A stretch of DNA of 64,000 nt from contig CBDEUC010000003.1 of NCBI GenBank assembly GCA_965243105.1, positions 2,666,001 to 2,730,000 of the forward strand. The letters are read 5' to 3'. Numbering within the stretch: the first letter of the stretch is position 1; each line of letters begins with the position of its first letter. This document shows, piece after piece, positions 27,988-36,666 of the stretch. The stretch comes from WLWS01 sp965243105 (GTDB lineage Bacteria; Pseudomonadota; Gammaproteobacteria; Eutrophobiales; Eutrophobiaceae). The notes under the pieces are model-generated. The model searched no databases. It worked only from the letters and a program-made list of their open reading frames with translations, and had not been told where the DNA came from. The translations under genes were made by a program, and so were the position numbers.

Positions 27988-29198
27988 TACCTGATCCTTT
28001 GTTCTACGGGAATGTAATCGACATCGTAGCCAAAGTAGCGGGGTTGAAATACCTCCAACCCGGCAGGTCTGCGCCACAGATCTGCCGCACGGTATGACAA
28101 TACGGAGACTTCCTGCCCCCTTGTAAAATCGGGATTACTGATCCCTTCATGGCTCTTGCGATCAATCATTGTTATGAGATCGGGGCATGTCGCGATGACC
28201 TTGCCATTCCTTGTCGCGACAAGGTGTTCGTTCTTGTATTGAAGGAAAAGTGTTTGACCATGATATTTACCTCTTCCTTCAAGGGTGACATCACCAACCA
28301 GGAAACCATCGCTGTCTTCCCAGTTAAAATCCCGCACAACCCCGTCAAGCAGCCTGTAGCCATCGCCGGCATCCTGCGCGGCCTGCACTGGATCGGATCC
28401 AGATTTTTTTGCGTCGCGCACCGCGCGCCCGATTTTCGCTGACAGGGACAGGCTGTCCTGCACGAGAACATGTTCTGTTTTCGCAAGTGCGCCGTTGATA
28501 GCGGCATCGGTGACACCCACGAGCCGGCTAACCACTGACAGGGCTCGAAATATGTCCTCCTCGCGACTGGGGTCCTGGACGCTTTCCAGGATCACCTGAT
28601 CACCAAACTGCGTAGCGGCAGCGGCGGGTGTAATGGCATGACCTGCCACGCGTACCGAGTGCTGGTTGATTTCGGGTGTTGCACGGCCCACGGTGTCTGC
28701 ATCAAGACTGGGCACACCCAGTCGCGCAGCCAGTGATAGGGCTTCCGCTGTACTCAGGGGACCTATTTCGCCCACGATCACAGCAGAAAACTTCACGCCC
28801 AGGTGATCCTCAAGCAGCTTGAAGGAAGAGATGGTGGGTGCTTCATCCTTTTTTTTAATTCGATCCAGCCTTTGCTGCATTTCCTCGCTGACCGGCGCCA
28901 GGCTTTCCAGCGCATAGGGTGATGCAACCATTTCTTCGTCAGATAAATCGTGGACATTTAGCAGGCGAAAGGAATAGCCCGCTGCGACATCCGTGGCTAT
29001 GAGTTCTCGTGCGGCGTCAAGACCTCCACCTCCGCCACAGCCGAGATAGCTACTACCCAGCAGTATGTCTTCCAGCCTATCAGCATCAAGCCGCATCGCC
29101 TTAGTATTGCCGGTGTCTTTCCTCGCATTTGCCGCTTGCAGGGCTGCCCCGGCGCCAAGCGCCACGCCCACACCCTGGATAAATTGTCTGCGATGCAT
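27987..29198 (-). CDS. DUF917 family protein with Tat-like signal
   Basis: ATG 29198 with GGAG upstream is preferred over 29219. The protein then begins MHRRQFIQG, a twin-arginine-like motif followed by a hydrophobic stretch (VGVALGAGAALQAANA), so export by Tat is likely. The mature part matches DUF917: LGCGGGGGLD, VGEIGPLSTAEAL, a DADTVGRATPEIN segment and GHAITP. DUF917 domains occur beside hydantoinase-type enzymes and have been linked to S-methyl thiohydantoin desulfurase. Export of such a protein is unusual. It is coupled to the flavin-binding protein downstream and divergent from a GST gene. Confidence 0.78.
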   Translation of the reverse strand: MHRRQFIQGVGVALGAGAALQAANARKDTGNTKAMRLDADRLEDILLGSSYLGCGGGGGLDAARELIATDVAAGYSFRLLNVHDLSDEEMVASPYALESLAPVSEEMQQRLDRIKKKDEAPTISSFKLLEDHLGVKFSAVIVGEIGPLSTAEALSLAARLGVPSLDADTVGRATPEINQHSVRVAGHAITPAAAATQFGDQVILESVQDPSREEDIFRALSVVSRLVGVTDAAINGALAKTEHVLVQDSLSLSAKIGRAVRDAKKSGSDPVQAAQDAGDGYRLLDGVVRDFNWEDSDGFLVGDVTLEGRGKYHGQTLFLQYKNEHLVATRNGKVIATCPDLITMIDRKSHEGISNPDFTRGQEVSVLSYRAADLWRRPAGLEVFQPRYFGYDVDYIPVEQRIR

Positions 29199-29314
29199 TG
29201 TTCTTCTCCACAAGGACATGCCCTGAGATGTCGCTACCCTTGCCTGTAATTACTTCAAATTCGTCCGCCTCTACTGGCTAATGGTACTATCTCCTGAAAT
29301 ACCTTTAAACGGAT

Positions 29315-30130
29315 ATGGCGATGCTTGAACTTTATTACCTCGAGGAGTGTGACTCTATTTGTTCAAACCGGCCGCGCATGGCCCTTGCCGAGAAGGGCAT
29401 CGAAGACTGGGTGCCGCACAGGATGGAACTGGTTAAACGCGACCAGTTCAAGCCCGAGTATTTAAAGCTAAATCCAAAGGCCCAGGTGCCCACGCTGGTT
29501 CACGATGGTCAGGTGATAAGAGAATCTTCGATTATTTGTAACTACATTGACGATCTCAGTGACGAACCTGCGCTTAAACCCGCCAGCGCCGTCGACAGGG
29601 CACACATGCAGGAATGGATAAAGGACTGTGACGAGGCAGGTTACCAGGCAACAGCATCAATCAATTTTGTCACCAAGTTCAGGTTGACCATACCCATCGA
29701 GGTGATGGAAGCCAGGTGGAAACAGGTTACCGACGTGGAACGGCTGCACCGCCAACAGTCCTGCATACGAGAAGGTATGCAATCACCCTATGTCATCCGC
29801 GCTGTTGCATTTTATGAACGCCTTTTTAACAAGCTTGAAAACACCCTGGTGGATGGTCGCCCCTGGGTGATGGCTGAGCAGTACACGCTGGTGGAGATCA
29901 ACCTTGCTCCATTCATCAAGGTGCTTGAACTGCTGCGTTTACTACCGCTATTTCTTGAAGACAGGCCCAATGCCAGTCGCTGGTGGCAGGAAGTTACAAG
30001 TCGCCCCAGCTATACGCAGCTGGAAGACTATCCCGGGCAGTCACAGGACGATGAGACTCCCCATGCGATCACGGGCCCGCAGGTTATTGATGAAGTCAGG
30101 GAGCTGCTTGCTGGAATTCGCAACACGTAA
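29315..30130 (+). CDS. Glutathione S-transferase family protein
   Basis: The 271-residue cytoplasmic protein has the thioredoxin-fold N-terminal domain (LELYYLEECDSICSNRPRMALAEKG, cis-Pro in KAQVPTLV, and the Glu-Ser pair in RESSIICNYID) and an all-helical C-terminal domain. ATG 29315 or 29321 could serve; neither has a strong ribosome site. It may conjugate or isomerise electrophilic intermediates, or act as a dehalogenase or lyase, which would fit the catabolic setting but cannot be shown. The next gene begins 24 bp downstream. Confidence 0.88.
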   Translation: MAMLELYYLEECDSICSNRPRMALAEKGIEDWVPHRMELVKRDQFKPEYLKLNPKAQVPTLVHDGQVIRESSIICNYIDDLSDEPALKPASAVDRAHMQEWIKDCDEAGYQATASINFVTKFRLTIPIEVMEARWKQVTDVERLHRQQSCIREGMQSPYVIRAVAFYERLFNKLENTLVDGRPWVMAEQYTLVEINLAPFIKVLELLRLLPLFLEDRPNASRWWQEVTSRPSYTQLEDYPGQSQDDETPHAITGPQVIDEVRELLAGIRNT

Positions 30131-30153
30131 CTGGTTTCCCGAGGGGCGGCTGC

Positions 30154-32034
30154 GTGAAAACCCGATCCGATATCGAGCTTGGAATGCAAAAGAAAATCAC
30201 CCGGCGTGATTTTCTGAACGGTGCAAGTATTGCCATCGGGGCATCCCTGCTTCCCGGATCAGTCGCAGGGGCTGACAGGGCGGGCCCCGCAAGCGTTTAT
30301 TACCCACCGCTACTGAGCGGAATGCGCGGTAGCCACCCGGGCTCCTATGAAAATGCCCACGCCCTGCGTGACGGAAAACAATGGCAGGGAACTAATACTG
30401 GAGAGAAGTATGATCTCGTTGTGGTGGGCGCGGGGATTAGCGGGCTTTCGGCAGCGCATTACTATGCCCACGCGGCCGGTGACAGGGCAAGGATACTCAT
30501 CCTGGACAACCATGATGATTTTGGCGGTCATGCAAAGCGAAATGAGTTTGTCATCAATGGCCGTACCCTTATCGGTTATGGTGGGACTGAATCCATTGAG
30601 TCGCCGGGGTCGTATCCGAAAGTTGCCAGCGATCTAATCAGGGAGCTCGGTATCGATACGGGGCGATTCTATAGCGCCTTTGATCGTGAGCTTTACGACT
30701 CCCTGGGTCTCAGGCGCGGCACATTTTTTAACAGGGAATCCTTTGGTGCCGATCATCTTGCCCCGGGAAGTGCGCTGGACCCCGGGATACTCAGCGATAT
30801 TCCAATGAGTAATGAAGGCAAGACCGGGCTGACAAGACTTCTCAGAAATGAAACCAACTACCTGCCAGCTATGTCACCCGCAGAACGCCTGGCGTTATTA
30901 AGGCACATGAGCTATCGCGACTATCTAAAGCAGCACGCGGGCATGAATGATGAAGTTCTCAGGTATGCGCAAACCCTGCCAAGCAATACCTGGGCGATCG
31001 GTGCAGATGGTTTGCCCGCCGCCGCCGCATGGAGTGCTGGCAGCCCCGGCTTTGCCGACATGGACCTGGGTTTCCAGGCTTACCGTGATGAAGACGCTGA
31101 GCCCTGGATATTTCACTTTCCTGACGGTAACGCCTCAATAGCGCGCATGCTGGTGAGGCGCATGATACCTGCAGTAGCGAGTGGTAACGACATGGAAGAC
31201 ATTGTTACTGATGCCTTTAACTATGATCGGCTTGATGAGCCGGGTTCCGCGGTGAGAGTTCGCCTTAACAGCACGGTGGTCAGGGCAAAGCACTCGGGCA
31301 AAAACCAGTCGGGGCCTGTCACCGTGACCTATGTAAAGGGAAGAAATGCGCACAGTGTTACGGCGGGTAATGTGGTCATGGCAGGTTATCACGCCATGGT
31401 TCCAGCCCTTTGCCCGGAGATCCCCGAGGCGCAGCGTTATGCCTTGTCGACGGCCCAGCGCGCACCCATCGTTTTTACCAATGTCCTGATTCGAAACTGG
31501 CGCAGTTTTCAAAATCTCGGCGTGGATTATATTTATTGCCCCGAAAGCTATCACAACAGCATCGAACTGGATTTTCCCGTGAGCCTGGGCGATTACAAGT
31601 GTTCAAGATCGCCGGATGAACCGATGATCCTTCACCTGGTGCGAACACCGGGGCAACCTGGCCTGGGCGCCTACGAACAATTCAGGGCAGGCAAGCGGGA
31701 TTTGCTGGCCACCTCTTTTGAAACATTTGAACGAAACGTTCGTGACCAGCTGGCGCGAGCACTTGAAGGAGGAGGCTTTGACCCGGCCCGGGATATTGCC
31801 GGCATTACGGTCAACCGCTGGCCCCACGGCTATGCCTATGGTCACGATCCGGATAGTGGTGAGATCGCCTTTGAACCGCAGCTATGGCCCGATGCTCAAA
31901 GGCATTGGCAAAGGGCAAGGAAACGTTTTGGTAATATCAGCTTTGCTGGCACAGATGCGGCTTCCAATGCCATGACCGAGGCGGCCATCGAAGAAGCCTA
32001 CCGCGCTATTGAAGATCTCAAACCCATCCAGTAA
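30154..32034 (+). CDS. Tat-exported FAD-dependent oxidoreductase, spermidine dehydrogenase-like
   Basis: The 626-residue protein starts at a GTG with GAGGGG upstream. A twin-arginine motif (TRRDFLNG, residues 16-23) and a hydrophobic stretch indicate export as a folded flavoprotein. A Rossmann FAD motif GAGISG lies at 92-97 within YDLVVVGAGISG, followed by LILDNHDDFGGHA and RTLIGYGGTESIE. From memory this pattern matches SpdH-type spermidine dehydrogenases of Pseudomonas; no alignment was run. A paralogue is at 52605. It would oxidise a substrate, possibly a polyamine, in the periplasm and pass electrons to the respiratory chain. It is convergent with a LysR gene. Confidence 0.78.
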   Translation: MKTRSDIELGMQKKITRRDFLNGASIAIGASLLPGSVAGADRAGPASVYYPPLLSGMRGSHPGSYENAHALRDGKQWQGTNTGEKYDLVVVGAGISGLSAAHYYAHAAGDRARILILDNHDDFGGHAKRNEFVINGRTLIGYGGTESIESPGSYPKVASDLIRELGIDTGRFYSAFDRELYDSLGLRRGTFFNRESFGADHLAPGSALDPGILSDIPMSNEGKTGLTRLLRNETNYLPAMSPAERLALLRHMSYRDYLKQHAGMNDEVLRYAQTLPSNTWAIGADGLPAAAAWSAGSPGFADMDLGFQAYRDEDAEPWIFHFPDGNASIARMLVRRMIPAVASGNDMEDIVTDAFNYDRLDEPGSAVRVRLNSTVVRAKHSGKNQSGPVTVTYVKGRNAHSVTAGNVVMAGYHAMVPALCPEIPEAQRYALSTAQRAPIVFTNVLIRNWRSFQNLGVDYIYCPESYHNSIELDFPVSLGDYKCSRSPDEPMILHLVRTPGQPGLGAYEQFRAGKRDLLATSFETFERNVRDQLARALEGGGFDPARDIAGITVNRWPHGYAYGHDPDSGEIAFEPQLWPDAQRHWQRARKRFGNISFAGTDAASNAMTEAAIEEAYRAIEDLKPIQ

Positions 32035-32048
32035 GCCGGGACACCTCG

Positions 32049-32972
32049 TTAGTCTCTTTCTTCGTAGGACTCATTTATTTCATTTAACAGGCTACGCAAC
32101 CAGGTATGCATGGGGTTGTGATGATTCCTGGCATGCCAGTACAGGTAAAAATTTGCGTCAGTCGTCTGCAAGGGCGGATCCATGATGGCAACCTGCGGCG
32201 TGTTTTTAACCTGGCTGGCAATCTTGCTGGGAATAGTGAAGAGGATGTCCGAGGTTTTACACACATGGGGAACGAGCAAAAAGTGAGGGATATGCAGGAC
32301 TACCTTGCGCTCCAGTCCCAGCTGTTTTAGCGCTCGGTCGACGAGTCCTTCGCCTCTTCCTTCAGGGGACACCAGGCCGTGGTCAAGCTCAACAAAGCTA
32401 TCGAGATCCAGCCTGTTATTCATTTTTTTTGCCAGCGATGGACGGCACACCGTGACATGGTGATCGGAAAACAGACGGCGCCGATGATAGCGTGCACCGC
32501 TGCTATCCAGCGCCGTTATCACGTAATCAGCGATGTTGTTATCCAGCACTGAAAAGTCACCACCAATCATCTGCAGGATCCGTATTTTTAATCCCGGTGC
32601 TTTTTTTCTTACCGTGGCTACGAGCCGTGGAACAAACAGCAGCATCTCCATGTCCAGCATGGCCAGTCGAATTTCAGCGGAGACATTTGCCGGGTTGAAT
32701 TCGGGTACATGGACCAGTTGTTCAATACTGGATAAGACATCATGCAGTGGATCAACAAGGGCCTTTGCACGTGGGGTGAGGTCGAGCCCGCGACCGCTAC
32801 TTACCAGCAGTTCGTCATCAAGCAGGATGCGAAGTCGCGCCAGCGCGCGACTCATGGCGGGTTGACTCATTCCCAGCATGCTTGCCGCACGGGAAATGTG
32901 TTTTTCCCTGAGCAGGACTTCAAGCGCCACCAGCGTGTTGACATCAAAATTTCGAATATTCGTTTGACGCAT
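32049..32972 (-). CDS. LysR family transcriptional regulator (NodD/PcaQ-like N-terminus)
   Basis: The 307-residue protein begins with the LysR DNA-binding domain: FDVNTLVALEVLLREKHISRAASMLGMSQPAMSRALARLR, then DDELLV and the effector-binding domain. It is divergent from the cytochrome c/flavoprotein operon, the usual arrangement of a LysR gene and its target. A palindrome, ATAAT-N5-ATTAT, lies in the shared intergenic region at 32983-32997. I infer that it controls the p-cresol methylhydroxylase-type operon, but it could instead control the flavoprotein gene that is convergent with it. Confidence 0.92.
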   Translation of the reverse strand: MRQTNIRNFDVNTLVALEVLLREKHISRAASMLGMSQPAMSRALARLRILLDDELLVSSGRGLDLTPRAKALVDPLHDVLSSIEQLVHVPEFNPANVSAEIRLAMLDMEMLLFVPRLVATVRKKAPGLKIRILQMIGGDFSVLDNNIADYVITALDSSGARYHRRRLFSDHHVTVCRPSLAKKMNNRLDLDSFVELDHGLVSPEGRGEGLVDRALKQLGLERKVVLHIPHFLLVPHVCKTSDILFTIPSKIASQVKNTPQVAIMDPPLQTTDANFYLYWHARNHHNPMHTWLRSLLNEINESYEERD

Positions 32973-32982
32973 AGCTAATATA

Positions 32983-32997
32983 ATAATTATGCATTAT
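32983..32997. promoter_or_regulatory. Candidate LysR operator in the divergent region before the cytochrome c operon
   Basis: The symmetric sequence ATAAT-TATGC-ATTAT lies 11 bp upstream of the LysR start and has the T-N11-A form. The surrounding 130 bp are A+T-rich and hold no gene; the operon start is at 33103. Confidence 0.35.
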
Positions 32998-33102
32998 ACG
33001 TATCATGCTGATTGCGGTAGATTATTTCAAGTTACAATAGTCTTTGTACTGTTAGAGATACAGGATGTTTCATGCAACCTTCATACAGCGGACACAAGCA
33101 CT

Positions 33103-33516
33103 ATGAATACGACCAGTACTACGCAGTTTCAAACCCTGTCCGGGCGTTATCTACGAGTCTTTCCGTCTCCTGTAAAAATACTCCCGGGCTTCTTACTGCT
33201 GATATGTCTCTGCATGACAGGCAAGCCTGTCTTCGCTGAGCAGTCGGCGAACGAGTGGAAGAATGCGGAACACCTGTACGAGCGCACCTGTGCCTACTGC
33301 CATGAACTCGGGGTGGGACCCTACCTGAAAGGGCGCAAGTTACCGAGTGCCTATTTCAAGCTGCGCTTACGCGCTGGTTTTCGTGCCATGCCGGCTTTTA
33401 AGCCCAGTGAAATCAGCGACAGCGACGCGGACATGCTGGGCAAGTGGCTTGAAGAGTCTGAAGCTGAAGAACAGCATGCCAAGGGTGCGCAGTACAGGCC
33501 GAGGCCGTCGAAATGA
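33103..33516 (+). CDS. c-type cytochrome subunit (PchC-like)
   Basis: ATG 33103 gives a protein of 137 residues with a signal peptide ending KPVFAEQ; the frame is open from 32989, but those residues are unlikely to be used. One heme site, CAYCH, is visible, with a later Met in FRAMPAFKP as probable sixth ligand. It resembles the small cytochrome subunit of p-cresol methylhydroxylase, which receives electrons from the flavoprotein. The stop overlaps the next start by 4 bp (ATGA). Confidence 0.85.
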   Translation: MNTTSTTQFQTLSGRYLRVFPSPVKILPGFLLLICLCMTGKPVFAEQSANEWKNAEHLYERTCAYCHELGVGPYLKGRKLPSAYFKLRLRAGFRAMPAFKPSEISDSDADMLGKWLEESEAEEQHAKGAQYRPRPSK

Positions 33517-34235
33517 TTGGTCGCAGGGATTTTTTCAAGACCAGTCTTGGTGGTGTACTGGTGTTAAATACAATTACACCGCTTGCTTCAATCGTGAAAA
33601 ACCTGGGAAGCGGCAGCAGTGAAGTTTCGCTAATCCGTGGACTCGATCTTGAGTGCAAGACCTTTGTGGATTGCCTCGCGGGTGTCAATGCGCCCTCGGA
33701 GGTTATTCCCTTTGATGCCTCTGCCTATCATATCGCCATGGTGCGCCAGCGTCTGAATTACCTGCAGGAGAATTTCGCCGGCCCTGTTTACCTTTCAGGC
33801 TTTGTCGGCGCTCACGCAAACCCGGTGTTGGAAACCCTGTTTCGAGACGTGGGCGCTGCCTTACTGGTACGCGGAGAACACGTGAGTCGCAAGGGGTATG
33901 AAGCCCACGTGTTTCACACCACGGCTCAAAGCCGTGGAGCCGCCAGCCTGTTTAGCCAGGCACTGGACGGTCACCTGCCGGGAGAATCAGTCAGGGAAGT
34001 CAGTATTGGCCAGGGTGAAGTGCCTGTTCTGAAAAGGCCTTTTGCAATACAACAGGACGGCAACCGCCTCGCCGCCCTCGGCAGGGTGTATAGCCAACTG
34101 CTGTCAGCGGAGTTTGATCAGGGGGCAGTTGAACTTGATACAGCAAGCCATGAAGGTGGCTTTTTAAACCATGAAAGCTTCATTTTCAGGGTTGAGGGAA
34201 AACACAGGAACAAGCAAAAGAGGACCCAGGCATGA
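33513..34235 (+). CDS. Tat-signal protein of unknown function (PchX position)
   Basis: The 240-residue protein begins MIGRRDFFKTSLGG, a clear twin-arginine motif, then a hydrophobic stretch. The remainder shows no cofactor motif I recognise. It sits between the cytochrome and the flavoprotein with ATGA overlaps on both sides. In Pseudomonas putida the pchACXF operon has a gene of unknown role, pchX, at this position; assignment here is by position only. It may help assembly or export of the flavocytochrome. Confidence 0.72.
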   Translation: MIGRRDFFKTSLGGVLVLNTITPLASIVKNLGSGSSEVSLIRGLDLECKTFVDCLAGVNAPSEVIPFDASAYHIAMVRQRLNYLQENFAGPVYLSGFVGAHANPVLETLFRDVGAALLVRGEHVSRKGYEAHVFHTTAQSRGAASLFSQALDGHLPGESVREVSIGQGEVPVLKRPFAIQQDGNRLAALGRVYSQLLSAEFDQGAVELDTASHEGGFLNHESFIFRVEGKHRNKQKRTQA

Positions 34236-35782
34236 CAGATAAAGAATTTGTAGTACTGCCCCCGGGTGTCAGCGCCAGCAAGTTTCGTGACGCCATAAAG
34301 AAATTTCGCGACATCGTTGGCAGCGATAACGTGGTCACTTCCGCCGAGATGATCGCGGCCTATACCAAGATCATGATCCCGGAGGATGAGGCAAAGCACA
34401 CTCCGCCCGGTGCCATCATGCCAAAGACCACCGAGGAAGTGCAGAAGATCCTCGCTGTCTGTAATGAATTCAAGATTTCCGTCTGGCCCATCTCCACCGG
34501 CCGTAATTTTGGCTATGGTTCGGCGGCACCTGCAAAAACCGGCAGCATGGTGCTGGACCTGCGTCGCATGAACAAGATTATCGAGGTCGATGAAGACCTT
34601 GGTTACGCGCTTGTTGAAGCAGGTGTCACCTACCAGCAACTGGCGGACTATATTGAAGAGAACAACCTCGCGCTCTGGCTGGATACGCCCATGCCGGCAC
34701 CGGTGGCAAGCCCGACCGGTAACACGCTGGATCGCGGAGTAGGGTATACCCCCTATGGTGAACACTTCATGTTCCAGTGTGGCATGGAAGTCGTACTGGC
34801 AAACGGGGAAGTGTTACGCACCGGAATGGGAGCACTTGAAGGTTCCAATACCTGGCAGGTATTCAAGTGGGGCTTCGGTCCCTACCTGGACGGTATATTC
34901 ACCCAGTCGAATTACGGCGTTGTCACCAAGATGGGTTTCTGGCTGATGCCAAAACCACCTGCCTACAAGCCTTTCCTGGTGAAGTATCCAAAAGAGAAAG
35001 ATATCGTCGCGGCGATTGATACGATTCGACCGCTTCGCCTGAACCAGATCATTGCCAACGCGGGAACTGTTTCAAACGCGCAATGGGAACTGGCTGTAAC
35101 CGAGCGCAAGCACGAAGTGTGGGATGGCAAGGGACAGATACCCAGCGATGTTGCCATTAGCGAAGCGAAAAAGCGCGGTCACGGGGCGTGGAATGTCTAC
35201 GCGGCGCTCTACGGGACACCGGAACAGGTGGAAGTAAACTGGAAGATGGTTAAAGGCGCCTTTGAAGCCTCGGGCGGAGAGATATTGACTGAAAAAGATC
35301 TTGATGCGGAAAGCTTTCACTGGAATTACCGAAAGGACATGATGTCCGGCACACTATCCATGCATGAATTCGGGCTTTATAACTGGCGCGGCGGCGGTGG
35401 GTCGACGTGGTTTGCGCCGGTGTCACAGGCTCGTGGCAGCGAAACTCTCAAGCAAATGGAAATGGCAAAGGCCATTCTCAAGGAATTTGGTATTGATTAC
35501 GTGGCGCTGTTCATTATCGGCTGGCGCGACATGCATCATATCGTTGATATGCTGTATGACCGTTCTGACCTCGACGAGAGACAGCGCGCCTATGACTGCT
35601 ATGACAAGCTGCTACATGATTTTGCAGCGGAAGGTTATGGAATTTATCGAGCCAACACCGCGTTCATGGATAAAACGGCGGCGCTATATGGTTCGGTAAA
35701 GCACGATGTCAATATTGCTATCAAGAAGGCGCTGGACCCCAACGGTATCATCGCACCCGGTAAGTCCGGTATTGATATCTGA
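34232..35782 (+). CDS. 4-cresol dehydrogenase/vanillyl-alcohol oxidase family flavoprotein (PchF-like)
   Basis: The 516-residue protein has the PCMH-type FAD domain in its first half: PGAIMPKTTEEVQKIL, then ISTGRNFGYGSAAP and MNKIIEVDEDLGYALVEAGVTY, then PTGNTLDRGVGYTPYGEH. The second half is the substrate cap domain ending GYGIYRANTAFMD and a final PNGIIAPGKSGI. This family oxidises 4-alkylphenols such as p-cresol, vanillyl alcohol or eugenol. The adjacent cytochrome c points to dehydrogenase (flavocytochrome) rather than oxidase action. The flavoprotein itself has no signal peptide. In Pseudomonas the flavocytochrome is periplasmic, so the Tat protein upstream could be involved in export. 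Confidence 0.9.
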   Translation: MTDKEFVVLPPGVSASKFRDAIKKFRDIVGSDNVVTSAEMIAAYTKIMIPEDEAKHTPPGAIMPKTTEEVQKILAVCNEFKISVWPISTGRNFGYGSAAPAKTGSMVLDLRRMNKIIEVDEDLGYALVEAGVTYQQLADYIEENNLALWLDTPMPAPVASPTGNTLDRGVGYTPYGEHFMFQCGMEVVLANGEVLRTGMGALEGSNTWQVFKWGFGPYLDGIFTQSNYGVVTKMGFWLMPKPPAYKPFLVKYPKEKDIVAAIDTIRPLRLNQIIANAGTVSNAQWELAVTERKHEVWDGKGQIPSDVAISEAKKRGHGAWNVYAALYGTPEQVEVNWKMVKGAFEASGGEILTEKDLDAESFHWNYRKDMMSGTLSMHEFGLYNWRGGGGSTWFAPVSQARGSETLKQMEMAKAILKEFGIDYVALFIIGWRDMHHIVDMLYDRSDLDERQRAYDCYDKLLHDFAAEGYGIYRANTAFMDKTAALYGSVKHDVNIAIKKALDPNGIIAPGKSGIDI

Positions 35783-35829
35783 TATACAAGGCCCCGGTAT
35801 CCAGCAAATATAGAAATACTTAACAGCAA

Positions 35830-36639
35830 TCAGCTGTCGCCGATTACTACGGGAAACATAGCCGAGTCTAATGGCATACCGTCTTCCAGGTTGTCATTAT
35901 GCAAACCGGCATTTGTACCGGGGCGGGTATCATAAACTATATCATCGCCTGTATACCTTACCGTGTAGCCCCTGCGTCGATTAGTATTACTCATGTTACC
36001 GGGAGAACCGTGTACCGTCATAGCATGAAACAGGTAAACATCGCCTGGCTGTAAATCCCAGGAGACAATGTCGTATTGATCACGATTGCCATCAATGTCC
36101 GGCATTGGCTCATAGTCAGGATTTTTTTCATAATCACCAAAGCCGCTGGTTTTTCCAAACGCTTCAGGTTGGAACCAGCGATCCCACCTGTGTGATCCCT
36201 TGATAAATTCCAGCGCGCCACTATCAATGGTTGTTACGTCAAGGGCTATCCACATGGACAATACCTGCCAGCCACGCACTGCCCAGTAGGGTTGGTCATT
36301 ATGCCAACGGGTTGGATTTGAAGTGCGTTTTTCTTTCACGAACAGCTGGTCATAAAGCAGGTTAACCTTGTTTGACTGCATGATCTTCTTCGCGATCAAT
36401 GGTAAACCTGATACAAAGCAGAACTCTTTCAACTCCGGGTAGGTCTGCCAAAGCCGAAGGTTGCCATGAAAGCGTCCACCGTCTTCGCTTTCGTATCCAT
36501 GGTAGAAGGGACCGGGATTGGCGATATCCCGTTCAATGACATTCTCAAGGACTTCAAGTTCTTCAGCCGAAACAACCTGTCGAAGCGGTAATACGCCGTC
36601 ACGGTCAAATGTCTCGATGTCGCTTTCTGTTATTTCCAT
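35830..36639 (-). CDS. Phytanoyl-CoA dioxygenase (PhyH) family oxygenase
   Basis: The 269-residue protein has the Fe(II) triad: HxD in RWHNDQPYW, the distal His in HAMTVHGSPGN, and Arg in RRGYTVRY. It is the last gene of a four-gene minus-strand operon, 27 bp after the haloalkane dehalogenase gene. PhyH oxygenases hydroxylate free amino acids or osmolytes (ectoine hydroxylase belongs here) as well as acyl-CoAs. The kinase and phospho-lyase genes upstream suggest it could install the hydroxyl group that is then phosphorylated; this is inference. Confidence 0.88.
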   Translation of the reverse strand: MEITESDIETFDRDGVLPLRQVVSAEELEVLENVIERDIANPGPFYHGYESEDGGRFHGNLRLWQTYPELKEFCFVSGLPLIAKKIMQSNKVNLLYDQLFVKEKRTSNPTRWHNDQPYWAVRGWQVLSMWIALDVTTIDSGALEFIKGSHRWDRWFQPEAFGKTSGFGDYEKNPDYEPMPDIDGNRDQYDIVSWDLQPGDVYLFHAMTVHGSPGNMSNTNRRRGYTVRYTGDDIVYDTRPGTNAGLHNDNLEDGMPLDSAMFPVVIGDS

Positions 36640-36666
36640 GGGTTAAGTGTAAGAAAAGGGATAAGG

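Noticed and set aside
34118..34765. Minus-strand ORF of 215 codons
   Set aside because: It is antisense to the flavoprotein FAD domain and the end of the Tat protein gene.
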